A DNA stretch of 64,000 bases from an uncultured Phascolarctobacterium sp. (GTDB lineage Bacteria > Bacillota > Negativicutes > Acidaminococcales > Acidaminococcaceae). Both the position numbers and the translations under genes were made by a program. Below the pieces are notes generated by a model. That model did not search any database, was not told the origin of the DNA, and worked only from the letters and a program-made list of their open reading frames with translations. Shown piece after piece: positions 26,807-35,960 of this stretch (the first letter of the stretch is position 1; each line of letters opens with the position of its first letter). The stretch covers positions 111,472 through 175,471 of the forward strand of contig UQLS01000001.1 in assembly GCA_900541915.1 (NCBI GenBank), read 5' to 3'.

Positions 26807-27274
26807 TTAATTTAGAAATGAAAAATCCAAATTTAAGGTATTTAAAGCAATAAGTGAAGGCATGAAAATATTTATATCATCACATAGTTCTTTTAAAGAG
26901 ATCCAGCTGATTTCTGTAACTTCTCCATCCAAAAGCTCAGTGTTACAGTTTATTTCACTTCTGTCTTCTACTTCTAAATAAAAAATGTCGCTGAGAATGG
27001 TATGCTTGCTGGCAATATGAGTTTCTTTGTCAATTCTGATATATTTACATAAAATAGTTTTATGTAAGTGTACTTTTTCACGCAGATACTGCGGCAGTTC
27101 AACTCCCAATTCTTCTTTCAGTTCTCGTAAAGCTGTATCCATAAGACTGCTGTCATTTTCTTCCTGTTTACCGGCTGCAAAACCCCAACCCTGTCCATCA
27201 GCACGCAGCCCCATAAGAAAAGCCTACCCTTTCCGTTCATAAATAATAATTCCGGCAGCACGTCTAGCTTCCAC
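26807..27274 (-). pseudogene. Nudix hydrolase gene with in-frame amber codon
   Basis: From a GTG at 27272-27274 (with GAGGAGG upstream) the frame reads a typical Nudix N terminus, MEARRAAGIIIYERKG, then meets TAG at 27224-27226 (codon 17), and continues in the same frame AFLMGLRADGQGWGFAAGK and the Nudix-box region (TALRELKEELGVE). The box has one extra residue between the acidic position and RE. A product restarted at the ATG at 27214 (135 residues) would lack the first strand and has no ribosome-binding site. Likely a recent nonsense mutation (CAG or AAG to TAG) or a sequencing error. Confidence 0.75.
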
Positions 27275-27415
27275 AGTTTTTCCTCCTCGTAGTTTTCTTT
27301 ACTATTTATCATAACATAAATACAGATTATTTTAACCAAAGCTATCTGTAAACACAGGAATTTATATTATAACAGCGAAAATATATAACAATAAATTATA
27401 AAGGTGGTAATCTTA

Positions 27416-28456
27416 ATGCTTGCTTATACTTACGCAGAAAAGAATAAATTTACCCTTACTGAAAAACCTAAACCTGCTATTATTGATGCTAAAGATGCTG
27501 TTGTTAAAGTAACACTTGCAAGTATTTGTACCAGTGATTTACATATCAAACACGGCAGTGTACCACGTGCTGTACCTGGTATTACTATTGGACATGAAAT
27601 GGTTGGCATAGTAGAAGCTGTAGGCTCTCAGGTACAGAAGGTCAAACCTGGCGACAGAGTAGCAGTAAATGTGGAAACTTTTTGCGGTGAATGCTTCTTT
27701 TGCCAGCATGGGTATGTTAACAACTGTCAGAATATAAATGGTGGCTGGGCACTTGGCTGTCGCATTGACGGCGGTCAGGCAGAATATGTCCGTGTTCCCT
27801 ACGCAGATCAGGGACTTAGTAAGATTCCAGATAATGTAACTGACAATCAGGCTCTTTTAACAGGAGATTTACTTGCCACAGGCTATTGGGCTGCTAAAAT
27901 TGGTGAAATAACCAGTGAAGATACTGTACTTATCATAGGAGCAGGACCTACAGGTTTATGTACTCTTTTATGTACAATGTTAAAGAACCCGGCTAAAATT
28001 ATTATCTGCGATATTGATGAAAGTCGTTTGGATTTCGTAAGAAAGCATTATCCGCAGGTAATAACCGTCAATCCGCACAAAACCAATATGCAGGATTTTA
28101 TTCGTACCCATTCTGCACATGGCGGTGCGGATGTAGTTATGGAAGTTGCCGGCAGTGATGAAAGCTTTACTATGGCCTGGCAGTGTGCACGGCCTAATGC
28201 TGTAGTTGTCATTGTAGCTTTATATAATAACGCACAGCTTCTGCCTTTGCCTGACATGTATGGTAAAAACCTGACCTTTAAAACCGGCGGTGTTGACGGC
28301 TGTGATTGTGATACAATATTGAAGTTGATTGCTGAAGGTAAAATAAATACTGAACCACTGATTACTCATACATTTCCTTTAAAAGACATTACTGCAGCAT
28401 ACGAAATTTTTGAACAGCATAAGGATAATGTAATAAAGATAGCAATCCGTCCATAA
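27416..28456 (+). CDS. Zinc-binding alcohol dehydrogenase (MDR family)
   Basis: 346-residue medium-chain dehydrogenase. Catalytic zinc ligands in TLASICTSDLHIKHG and GHEMVG; structural zinc cysteines in ETFCGECFFCQHGYVNNC; NAD(P)-binding motif VLIIGAGPTGLC. Substrate unknown; related members act on alcohols, sorbitol or threonine. The ATG at 27416 follows AAAGGTGG. Monocistronic, divergent from the broken Nudix gene, and ends at its own terminator. Confidence 0.88.
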   Translation: MLAYTYAEKNKFTLTEKPKPAIIDAKDAVVKVTLASICTSDLHIKHGSVPRAVPGITIGHEMVGIVEAVGSQVQKVKPGDRVAVNVETFCGECFFCQHGYVNNCQNINGGWALGCRIDGGQAEYVRVPYADQGLSKIPDNVTDNQALLTGDLLATGYWAAKIGEITSEDTVLIIGAGPTGLCTLLCTMLKNPAKIIICDIDESRLDFVRKHYPQVITVNPHKTNMQDFIRTHSAHGGADVVMEVAGSDESFTMAWQCARPNAVVVIVALYNNAQLLPLPDMYGKNLTFKTGGVDGCDCDTILKLIAEGKINTEPLITHTFPLKDITAAYEIFEQHKDNVIKIAIRP

Positions 28457-28462
28457 TAAAAT

Positions 28463-28506
28463 AAAACGGCCTTTCTGTACAAGCTTGTCAGAAAAGGTCG
28501 TTTTTT
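28463..28506 (+). terminator. Terminator of the alcohol dehydrogenase gene
   Basis: ACGGCCTTTCTG pairs with CAGAAAAGGTCGT (one bulge), followed by TTTTTT. Confidence 0.82.
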
Positions 28507-28519
28507 ATTTGCACATAAC

Positions 28520-28553
28520 AAAAAAGCTTTGAACATTTTCATGTTCAAAGCTT
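28520..28553 (-). terminator. Terminator of tRNA-Asn
   Basis: Perfect arms AAGCTTTGAACAT/ATGTTCAAAGCTT with a GAAA-type loop, followed on the minus strand by six T residues. Confidence 0.9.
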
Positions 28554-28560
28554 GAATTTC

Positions 28561-28636
28561 TGGCTCCCCGAGTAGGACTCGAACCTACGACGCCCTGATT
28601 AACAGTCAGGTGTTCTACCGGCTGAACTATCGGGGA
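28561..28636 (-). tRNA. tRNA-Asn (anticodon GTT)
   Basis: Cloverleaf on the minus strand: acceptor TCCCCGA/TCGGGGA, D-arm with GTTCAGCCGGTAGAAC, anticodon stem CCTGA/TCAGG with loop CTGTTAA (anticodon GTT), T-arm with GGTTCGAGTCC, and encoded CCA at 28561-28563. Confidence 0.97.
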
Positions 28637-28693
28637 ATAATCAATCAACGAAAAATATTATAACAATTTGATAACTATCTGTCAAGCAATAAA

Positions 28694-29323
28694 TTATTTT
28701 CTGGTCAATTTATAAATAAGAGCATTGCAGATTGCTGCTGCAACATTACTGCCACCCTTACGGCCACGTGCAACAATATAGGGAATGCCGGTTTTCATAA
28801 TAATTTCTTTAGATTCAACTACATTAACAAAGCCTACGGGTACACCAATAACCAGTTCAGGTTTAATACGTCCTTCTTTTACAAGTTCGTCAAGACGTAC
28901 TAAAGCTGTAGGAGCATTACCTACCGCAATAATAACAGGTCCTTTAATACTGCAAGCTTTTTCCATGCAGGCAGCAGCTCTTGTGGAACCAGCTTCTTTG
29001 GCACGAGCAGCTACATCAGCATCTGCCATAAAGCAAACAGCTTTTGCACCAAGCTTGCTTAACCCCATTTTATTGATACCAGTACAAGCCATATTAGTAT
29101 CAGTAACAATGGTTGCACCATTTTTCAAAGCTGCAAGTGCTTTTTCTACAACGCCTTCAGAGAAATGTAAAGTACGTGCATAATCAAAATCGGCAGATGT
29201 ATGAATAACACGTTTTACAATGTCTATTTTTTCCGGGTCAAGTTTAACTTCACCCAGTTCTTCGCCGATAATTTCCATACTGCGTTTTTCAATATCCGCA
29301 GGTAAAACATTTTGTAACTGCAT
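28694..29323 (-). CDS. cbiC: Cobalt-precorrin-8 methylmutase
   Basis: 209-residue enzyme that moves a methyl group from C11 to C12 to give cobyrinate. The catalytic histidine lies in RVIHTSADFDY and the family motif TDTNMACTGIN follows. Last gene of the cobalamin operon, 9 bases after cobO. AAAGGTAGG lies upstream of the ATG. Confidence 0.94.
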   Translation of the reverse strand: MQLQNVLPADIEKRSMEIIGEELGEVKLDPEKIDIVKRVIHTSADFDYARTLHFSEGVVEKALAALKNGATIVTDTNMACTGINKMGLSKLGAKAVCFMADADVAARAKEAGSTRAAACMEKACSIKGPVIIAVGNAPTALVRLDELVKEGRIKPELVIGVPVGFVNVVESKEIIMKTGIPYIVARGRKGGSNVAAAICNALIYKLTRK

Positions 29324-29332
29324 TTTAATAAC

Positions 29333-29863
29333 CTACCTTTCTACCCCGGTTCTTGCCGGAATGCCTTTATCAAAAGGATGTTTACGTTTACAGATTTCTG
29401 ATACATAATCTGCCAGTTCAATTAATTCAGCAGCAGGATTACGTCCTGTAAGTACAACTTCCAGTTCTTGTGGTTTATTCTGCAAAAATTTAAGCAAAGA
29501 TTCTAACTCAAAAACACCAGTATTGCAGGCCCCAATAATCTCGTCTAAAATAAGCAGATCTATTTTTTCCTGCAGGCATTTTTCCTGAACCTTGGCAAAT
29601 AAATCCATATGATTTTTCAACACAACAGCCTTTTCCTCAGCTGTCATTTGAAAAGTAAATTTATTATTCTCTTTGCCGCGCAATACTTCGATACCTGGCA
29701 GTAAAGCAAGCGATTTAAGCTCACCAGTAGGTCTGCTTTTCAAAAACTGCACCAGCAATACCTTATTGCCATGCCCACTGCAGCGTACAGCTAAACCTAC
29801 AGCAGCTGTTGTTTTTCCCTTGCCGTCACCGCAATATATATGAATCAGGCCGCCGTCTTTCAT
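29333..29863 (-). CDS. cobO: Corrinoid adenosyltransferase (CobO/BtuR)
   Basis: 176-residue ATP:cob(I)alamin adenosyltransferase attaching the 5'-deoxyadenosyl ligand. P-loop CGDGKGKTTAAVGLAVR near the N terminus and LLILDEIIGACN as the Walker B-like segment. Starts immediately after the cbiP stop. Confidence 0.94.
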   Translation of the reverse strand: MKDGGLIHIYCGDGKGKTTAAVGLAVRCSGHGNKVLLVQFLKSRPTGELKSLALLPGIEVLRGKENNKFTFQMTAEEKAVVLKNHMDLFAKVQEKCLQEKIDLLILDEIIGACNTGVFELESLLKFLQNKPQELEVVLTGRNPAAELIELADYVSEICKRKHPFDKGIPARTGVER

Positions 29864-31384
29864 TTAGACACCTGCTTCCAAAATTGCATAAATTTTTTCC
29901 ATATCTAAATTCTTTCTGATACTGTCAGCCAGAATATCATATTGCTGTTTTTTATAGTCTGCAAAATTAACGGTCTTAATATCTTCCATCTTCATACCTT
30001 TTTTTGCCAGTAATGCCTCTACTACTGCAGCAGCAATCCCGTCATCGTCAAAAATGCCATGTACGTATGTACCGTAAACATTCATATTTTCAGTAACATT
30101 TTGAGAACCTTCCAGCATTACTTCGCCAGCTTCATGAATAGGTTTAATTTCAGTCATAGCATTTTCGGCAGCAAAATTGGTAACACCGGAGTGAATTTCA
30201 TAACCAACTAAAGGTTTGTTGCTTAACTTAGCAAAAATACCCTGAACTGCAGCAAATTTTCCGGACATCTGAATGGTACGTTTCTTTTCCGCAAAGATTG
30301 TTTCAACATCCAAAAGTCCAATGCCAGGAGTATCTCCGCCTTCTTCTACGCCATAAGGATCAGAGATATTTTTACCTAACATCTGATAGCCACCGCACAC
30401 ACCAAAAATAACTGTACCTTCATTGGCTTTTTTCTTAATTTCAGCTTCAAGTCCGCTTTGACGCAGCCATTTTAAATCACCAATGGTATTCTTAGTACCC
30501 GGAATAATAATCATATCTGGATGACCAAGTTCTTTTACAGAAGTTACATAACGCAATGATACGCCAGGAATAAGTTCAAATACATTAAAATCTGTGTAGT
30601 TGGACATACGCGGAATTCTGACAACAGCAATATCTACCAGTTTTACTTCGGTATGTGCTGTCAATCTTTCAGAAAGGCTATCTTCGTCTTCTATATCTAC
30701 ATGCAGCATAGGAAGTACGCCTACAACAGGCACACCAGTCTTTGCTTCAATCATATCCAGACCAGGACGCAGAATATCAACATCACCACGGAATTTATTA
30801 ATGATGACACCTTTAACCATGGCACGTTCATCTTCATCCATCAACATCAGTGTTCCATAGATAGAAGCAAATACACCGCCGCGATCAATGTCAGCAACCA
30901 ACAATACAGGAGCCTTAGCCATTTTAGCCATACCCATGTTTACTATATCCTGAGTTTTCAGATTAATTTCAGCGGGACTGCCTGCACCTTCCAAAACAAT
31001 AACATCATAAGCTGCATCAAGCTGATTGTAAGCTTTCATTATATCAGGAATGAGATTAGTTTTGAATTTAAAGTATTCAGCAGCAGTCATAGTACCAATA
31101 GCTTCACCATTGACGATGACCTGGGAACCACTGTCACTGGTAGGCTTTAATAATATGGGATTCATTAAAGCGCTGGGCTCAATGTTAGCTGCTTCGGCCT
31201 GTACTACCTGAGCACGACCCATTTCAGCTCCTTCTTTGGTAATAAAGGAGTTTAAAGCCATATTCTGTGATTTAAACGGAGCTACTTTTTTGCCGTCCTG
31301 ATTAAATACACGGCACAAACCGGCAGTTACCAGGCTTTTACCTGCATTGGACATTGTTCCCTGTACCATTATAGCTTTTGCCAC
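29864..31384 (-). CDS. cbiP: Cobyric acid synthase
   Basis: 506-residue glutamine-dependent amidase adding four amide groups to adenosylcobyrinate diamide. N-terminal dethiobiotin-synthetase-like ATP domain (IMVQGTMSNAGKSLV) and C-terminal glutamine amidotransferase with Cys in GVCGGYQMLG and His in YVHGIFDD. The GTG at 31384 gives the normal N terminus MAKAIMVQG with GAGAGAG upstream; a GTG at 31393 overlaps the preceding gene further. Confidence 0.95.
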   Translation of the reverse strand: MAKAIMVQGTMSNAGKSLVTAGLCRVFNQDGKKVAPFKSQNMALNSFITKEGAEMGRAQVVQAEAANIEPSALMNPILLKPTSDSGSQVIVNGEAIGTMTAAEYFKFKTNLIPDIMKAYNQLDAAYDVIVLEGAGSPAEINLKTQDIVNMGMAKMAKAPVLLVADIDRGGVFASIYGTLMLMDEDERAMVKGVIINKFRGDVDILRPGLDMIEAKTGVPVVGVLPMLHVDIEDEDSLSERLTAHTEVKLVDIAVVRIPRMSNYTDFNVFELIPGVSLRYVTSVKELGHPDMIIIPGTKNTIGDLKWLRQSGLEAEIKKKANEGTVIFGVCGGYQMLGKNISDPYGVEEGGDTPGIGLLDVETIFAEKKRTIQMSGKFAAVQGIFAKLSNKPLVGYEIHSGVTNFAAENAMTEIKPIHEAGEVMLEGSQNVTENMNVYGTYVHGIFDDDGIAAAVVEALLAKKGMKMEDIKTVNFADYKKQQYDILADSIRKNLDMEKIYAILEAGV

Positions 31385-31385
31385 A

Positions 31386-32513
31386 TCAATCACTCTCTCT
31401 CATCAAAAAGTTTAGTATGTCTTTATAAGAATTGATATTTATATCTTGCATACTGCAATTTATACTGCCTGCAACTACAGGTACTGCCCCCCGACCATGC
31501 TTGCCGCTTACAGAACTGGTTACATGGTCACCGCAGACAACTATTTTTAAAGGCTCATGAGATTCCCGCATAATTCTGCCAAGAAAATGCTCGTCTATTT
31601 TTTCAATAAAGTGTTGCTTACCTTCAGCATCATATCGATGAGAAGCTTCATCACTGCCGTTAAAATGAGCTATTACAAAATCATTTTCTTGCAATAGATT
31701 TAGTGCAGCAGTTGTTTTAGCATTTATGTCAGTATCGATATCGCCAGTGGCATTAGCAGGAATTTCTACCTGCATACCAAGTGCCGTAGCAATACCGGCA
31801 ACTATTTCTGCTTTACATACTGCAGCTCCCTTTAAATGGTGCAGCTCGAAAAAAGACGGCAGCACACATCTGTCAGCAGCTCCCCACGGATACAGCATAT
31901 ATCTAAGGCCGTTTCTGCTGAATTTCTGCAATCTTTGCTCTGCAACTTCCAGAAAATATTTCATAGCCAGTGAATTTTTCATCAGCTCTGTAAGCAAAGA
32001 ATAAATATTTTCACCTACATTTTCATGCGGCGGAAGAACATGACAGCTTAATACCTGTTGCTCTCTGTTCAAAATCATCAGATTACGATATTCAGACAAA
32101 TGGATGAACTCTATTTCTTTTAAAATATCGTTGCATACTGCGGCAGCTTCCTGCATTTCTATAATATTCAGTCCGGTTCCGTTGAAAGCAGTCATAATAT
32201 TATTCTCATTGACAGCTACAAGATTGCATCTGAGTACCATTTCAAATTCTGAAATATCTCTATTGTGCGCAAGCAGCTCCAAATAAGAGCGACTTTTGGG
32301 AATATAGTTATTTTTCACACCCAATAAACGCAATATGCAACTGCAGCTTTCCGGTATAATATCATTTTCACAAATAGAAATTTCTGCTGCAACTTTTCCG
32401 TCCAGTAATTTATCTATGTTATTATGTTGTGCCCTCTGAAAAGGTGTAAGCCCTTTCCAGCCAGGAATTGGTTCATCACCTAAACCATCAATAAGTACCA
32501 GTAATGAGCGCAT
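31386..32513 (-). CDS. ApgM-like alkaline-phosphatase-superfamily phosphomutase/phosphatase in B12 operon
   Basis: 375 residues resembling archaeal-type cofactor-independent phosphoglycerate mutase. Metal ligands and nucleophile region: LVLIDGLGDEP (residues 5-15), PESCSCILRLLG, GSDEASHRYDAEGK and CGDHVTSSVSGKHG. Its reaction here is unproved. The position, overlapping cobD by 26 bases and abutting cbiP, suggests a phosphatase or mutase step of nucleotide-loop assembly, such as alpha-ribazole phosphate dephosphorylation, since no cobC-type gene is visible. It could also be an ordinary glycolytic mutase carried in the operon. Confidence 0.75.
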   Translation of the reverse strand: MRSLLVLIDGLGDEPIPGWKGLTPFQRAQHNNIDKLLDGKVAAEISICENDIIPESCSCILRLLGVKNNYIPKSRSYLELLAHNRDISEFEMVLRCNLVAVNENNIMTAFNGTGLNIIEMQEAAAVCNDILKEIEFIHLSEYRNLMILNREQQVLSCHVLPPHENVGENIYSLLTELMKNSLAMKYFLEVAEQRLQKFSRNGLRYMLYPWGAADRCVLPSFFELHHLKGAAVCKAEIVAGIATALGMQVEIPANATGDIDTDINAKTTAALNLLQENDFVIAHFNGSDEASHRYDAEGKQHFIEKIDEHFLGRIMRESHEPLKIVVCGDHVTSSVSGKHGRGAVPVVAGSINCSMQDININSYKDILNFLMRESD

Positions 32514-33576
32514 TTTTTCTTGCTTCCTTAATTGCTTTAATAAGACCGCGGTTCAGCACCCTTGTTTTTACCGCGATTCTGTAATATCCCTCACCCAGAT
32601 TATGGTAATTGGCACAGGAACGAATCATATAGCCCTGTTGATATAGCAATTCTTTAAGCTGAGCGGGTTTTTCCATATAGAAAAATATGTAATTCGCATT
32701 AGAGCCATATACTTCTGCTCCCAAAGCTTTCAGCTGATTTATAAGATACTGACGTTCTTCTTTAATCAGCATATAAGATTCATTTAAATATTCTTTTTCA
32801 TGCAAAGCCGCACAGCCTGCTTCCTGCGCTAAAACAGAAACACTCCAGTCCTGACCGCTTTCATGCAAAGCCTTATGTAAAGCAGCATCTGCATTCATAC
32901 AATAACCAAGTCTAACACCAGGAATCGCAAAAGTCTTGGTGAACGCTTTGAGAATAATCAATCTGTGATTATCAGCCAACAAATCACGCATACTGAATGC
33001 TTTATCTTCATCAACAAAATCCATAAAACATTCATCAATGAGCAGATAAGCACCTACTTCATTACACTTTGCAAGAATATTTTCCAGCAGGCTTCTGTCA
33101 GTCAGCTGACCAGTAGGATTATTAGGATTGCAGATAACGACGATATCCGTTCTGGCAGTAATACGACGCAAAATATCCTTTTGCACAATAAACTCATGCT
33201 TGCTAGGTAAATTGTAGTAACTTATGCCGCAATCCACAGAGCGCAATGCTTTTTCATAATCAGCAAATGTTGGTGCTAAAAGCAATGCTTTCTTAGGTTT
33301 TATTGCCAGTGCAAGTCGGAAAAGCACATCCGCAGCACCGTTACCGAAAAACAGCCATTTTTTGTCTATATGCAGAAAATCAGCCGTTGCCTGAGCCAAC
33401 TCACGGCAAAACGGATCAGGATAATTTACACATTTTTTAATAGCAGTTTTAATAGCATTTTTAACACCTGCAGGCAAGCCCAGAGGATTGATATTTGCTG
33501 AAAAATCAATCATCTCTTTACCATCTGCAGTTTGCTTCTGAGTATAAATATCCCCACCATGAACGTAAGTATACAT
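32488..33576 (-). CDS. cobD: Threonine-phosphate decarboxylase
   Basis: 362-residue PLP enzyme making (R)-1-amino-2-propanol phosphate, the linker of the B12 nucleotide loop. N-terminal HGGDIYT and DFSANINPLGLP are family features; the PLP lysine is in KAFTKTFAIPGVRLGY, and the cofactor region CNPNNPTG is present. Downstream of cbiB and overlapping the ApgM-like gene. Confidence 0.92.
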   Translation of the reverse strand: MYTYVHGGDIYTQKQTADGKEMIDFSANINPLGLPAGVKNAIKTAIKKCVNYPDPFCRELAQATADFLHIDKKWLFFGNGAADVLFRLALAIKPKKALLLAPTFADYEKALRSVDCGISYYNLPSKHEFIVQKDILRRITARTDIVVICNPNNPTGQLTDRSLLENILAKCNEVGAYLLIDECFMDFVDEDKAFSMRDLLADNHRLIILKAFTKTFAIPGVRLGYCMNADAALHKALHESGQDWSVSVLAQEAGCAALHEKEYLNESYMLIKEERQYLINQLKALGAEVYGSNANYIFFYMEKPAQLKELLYQQGYMIRSCANYHNLGEGYYRIAVKTRVLNRGLIKAIKEARKNALITGTY

Positions 33577-33595
33577 AACTTCCCATCCTCTGAAA

Positions 33596-34564
33596 TCAGG
33601 CTGCTATAAATATTTTAAGCAAATATATTAATGCAAAAAATAAAATACTTATTACAGCTGACATATATAGTAAATTATTGACTGCAACAATATCTTCGGC
33701 CGCTACTGGTCTGATATCATCGCCGATAGTATCTTTCGGAACCCATTTTCCAAAATAAAAATGACCGCCGCCAAGCTGAATATTCAACGCACCTGCAGCG
33801 ACAGACTCTGTCATGGCAGAATTAGGACTTAAATGGTTATATCTGTCACGCCAAAATGTTTTCCACGCCTGCTTGCTGTCAAGGTTAAGAAAATATGCTG
33901 CCAGCATCATAACCATACCTGAAATACGTGCCGGAATAAAATTGGCTAAATCGTCTAATTTAGCAGCACATCTGCCAAAATACAGATATTTGTCATTTTT
34001 ATAACCTACCATAGAATCCATGGTATTGATTCCTTTATATAAAAAAGCAAGTGGAGCACCACCGATAAACATATAGAACATCGGAGCAATTACGCCATCT
34101 GCAGTATTTTCTGCAACAGTTTCGACTGCACCCTTAGTCACTTCTTCACTAGTCAGATTTTTGGTATCTCTGCCTACAATCCATGACAATTTTACTCTGG
34201 CATCAGCCAAATCACCTTTCTGCAGTGCATCAAAAACCTTCATGCTTTCATCACGCAAGCATTTAGTAGCAAATATCTGGTAAAACATTAATGTCTCCAA
34301 AGCAAATGCCAGCCAAATGCTGATTTTCTCAGCTTCCTGCAAAATGAAATATGGAATCAAATAAGTGCATAATAAAACTATCAGCACCATAAAACCGCCG
34401 CTTAATAAAAGTGCTGTATTGCTAAACGCAAAAATTTTGCGCAGATTTCTTTCCAGAAAGCCTATTAAATTGCCTATCAGGCAAATAGGATGCGGCAGCC
34501 AATGGGGATCTCCAAAAAGAAGGTCCAAGATAAAACCTGCCGTAATGGCAGCTAATGTCATCAT
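33596..34564 (-). CDS. cbiB: Adenosylcobinamide-phosphate synthase
   Basis: 322-residue integral membrane enzyme joining the aminopropanol linker to cobyric acid. Typical N terminus FILDLLFGDPHWLPHP and motif TVAENTADGVIAPMFY; several membrane helices. Start taken at the ATG at 34564, with AAGGGGA upstream; a TTG at 34570 is an alternative. Confidence 0.93.
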   Translation of the reverse strand: MMTLAAITAGFILDLLFGDPHWLPHPICLIGNLIGFLERNLRKIFAFSNTALLLSGGFMVLIVLLCTYLIPYFILQEAEKISIWLAFALETLMFYQIFATKCLRDESMKVFDALQKGDLADARVKLSWIVGRDTKNLTSEEVTKGAVETVAENTADGVIAPMFYMFIGGAPLAFLYKGINTMDSMVGYKNDKYLYFGRCAAKLDDLANFIPARISGMVMMLAAYFLNLDSKQAWKTFWRDRYNHLSPNSAMTESVAAGALNIQLGGGHFYFGKWVPKDTIGDDIRPVAAEDIVAVNNLLYMSAVISILFFALIYLLKIFIAA

Positions 34565-34594
34565 AAACAAAGTCCCCTTAGCCCATGGGCTTTT

Positions 34595-35959
34595 TTATTT
34601 TTCTTGTTTATATTCACAGCAGCGCTTAATAAAATTGCGTGCAAACTCAGGATTTCCCCATAAATGTATATGCGGATACCCGGCATAAAGAGTTTTTCCT
34701 GCATGAGCACAGTGCCAAGCCCCTTTTCCGGAAGTCTTTTCTGCCAAAAAGCTGCTGCCATTATTGGTGCTGTCAGAATAGTGGAACTCGTGTCCGTTAA
34801 TCATTTCATCTTTATGACAAAGCATATTATCATGCTGAGCAGTAAGATGCACATAACCAAAACGATTGAGCTTTTTGGTCATGCTAGTTTCGCCTTCCAC
34901 GGCTCCTACCCAGGAATAAATTTTATCACCTTCACAATAACGTTCCAGTAAATACATAAATCCGCCGCATTCAGCAAAACATGGCATTCCTTGCTGCACA
35001 GCCTTACGAATACTTTCCAACATAGTGTGATTATCAGCAAGCTGCTGAGCATAGATTTCAGGATAGCCGCCGCCAAGGATTATTCCCTGACAGTTTTCCG
35101 GCAAATATTTATCATTAAGCGGACTAAACGGAACAAGCTCTGCACCAAGTTCAGAGAGTAAATCCAGAGCATCCTGATAATAGAAACAAAAAGCTTTATC
35201 TTGAGCAACTGCGATACGCACTTTGCCAATAGTCTCTATATTCTGCTCCTCATATTGTAAAGGACAAGCTTTGCGTGCAATTTCTAATAATGCTTCCATA
35301 TCAATAGATTTGGCAGCTTGTGCAGCAAGTCTATCAACTATAACCTGCAAGTCACCAATTTCTTCAGCCGTTACAAGGCCAAGATGCCTGCTTTCAAAAT
35401 TGCAGTCAGTCATAACAGGAAAATAACCTATCAGCTTAACCCCTGTTTCACGTTCTATAACATCTTTATAGAACATATAACTCATAGGATTAACATTATT
35501 GATAATAGCTCCCACAATATGACTATCAGAACGAAAATCTTTAAAACCTTTAATTTGTGCTGCTAAAGATAAAGCCGCTCCTTTGCCGTTAACAACCAAT
35601 ATTACAGGTACATCACATGTGCAGGCAAGTTTATAAGCGCTTGCTTCTACAGTTTTTCCCATACCGTCATAAAAGCCCATAGCACCTTCAAAAACGGCAA
35701 TATCCGCATCACAAGAATTTTTTGCTGCTAAATATTTGGTTGTTTCCTCTCCAAGCATAAATAAATCAAGATTTCTTGACTTTGCTCCAATGACTTTAGA
35801 ATGAAACATCGGGTCAATATAATCTGGACCTGATTTAAAAGCTGCGGTTTTAAGACCCATATTCATCAATGCTTTTAAAAGACCGCAGACAATAGTAGTC
35901 TTGCCACTGCCGCTGCCAGGAGCACTTATCATTATGCGAGGAATTTGTAATTCAGCCAT
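34595..35959 (-). CDS. cbiA: Cobyrinate a,c-diamide synthase
   Basis: 454-residue glutamine amidotransferase amidating the a and c carboxylates. N-terminal ATPase motif ISAPGSGSGKTT, then KSGPDYIDPMFH; amidotransferase Cys in CFAECGGFMYL and His in GHEFHYSD. ATG at 35959 overlaps the end of cbiET, with AAGG upstream. Confidence 0.95.
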   Translation of the reverse strand: MAELQIPRIMISAPGSGSGKTTIVCGLLKALMNMGLKTAAFKSGPDYIDPMFHSKVIGAKSRNLDLFMLGEETTKYLAAKNSCDADIAVFEGAMGFYDGMGKTVEASAYKLACTCDVPVILVVNGKGAALSLAAQIKGFKDFRSDSHIVGAIINNVNPMSYMFYKDVIERETGVKLIGYFPVMTDCNFESRHLGLVTAEEIGDLQVIVDRLAAQAAKSIDMEALLEIARKACPLQYEEQNIETIGKVRIAVAQDKAFCFYYQDALDLLSELGAELVPFSPLNDKYLPENCQGIILGGGYPEIYAQQLADNHTMLESIRKAVQQGMPCFAECGGFMYLLERYCEGDKIYSWVGAVEGETSMTKKLNRFGYVHLTAQHDNMLCHKDEMINGHEFHYSDSTNNGSSFLAEKTSGKGAWHCAHAGKTLYAGYPHIHLWGNPEFARNFIKRCCEYKQEK

Positions 35960-35960
35960 T

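Noticed and set aside
27346..27357. CTGTAAACACAG in the Nudix/alcohol dehydrogenase intergenic region as an operator
   Set aside because: Only four-base arms pair, which is expected by chance in this AT-rich DNA.
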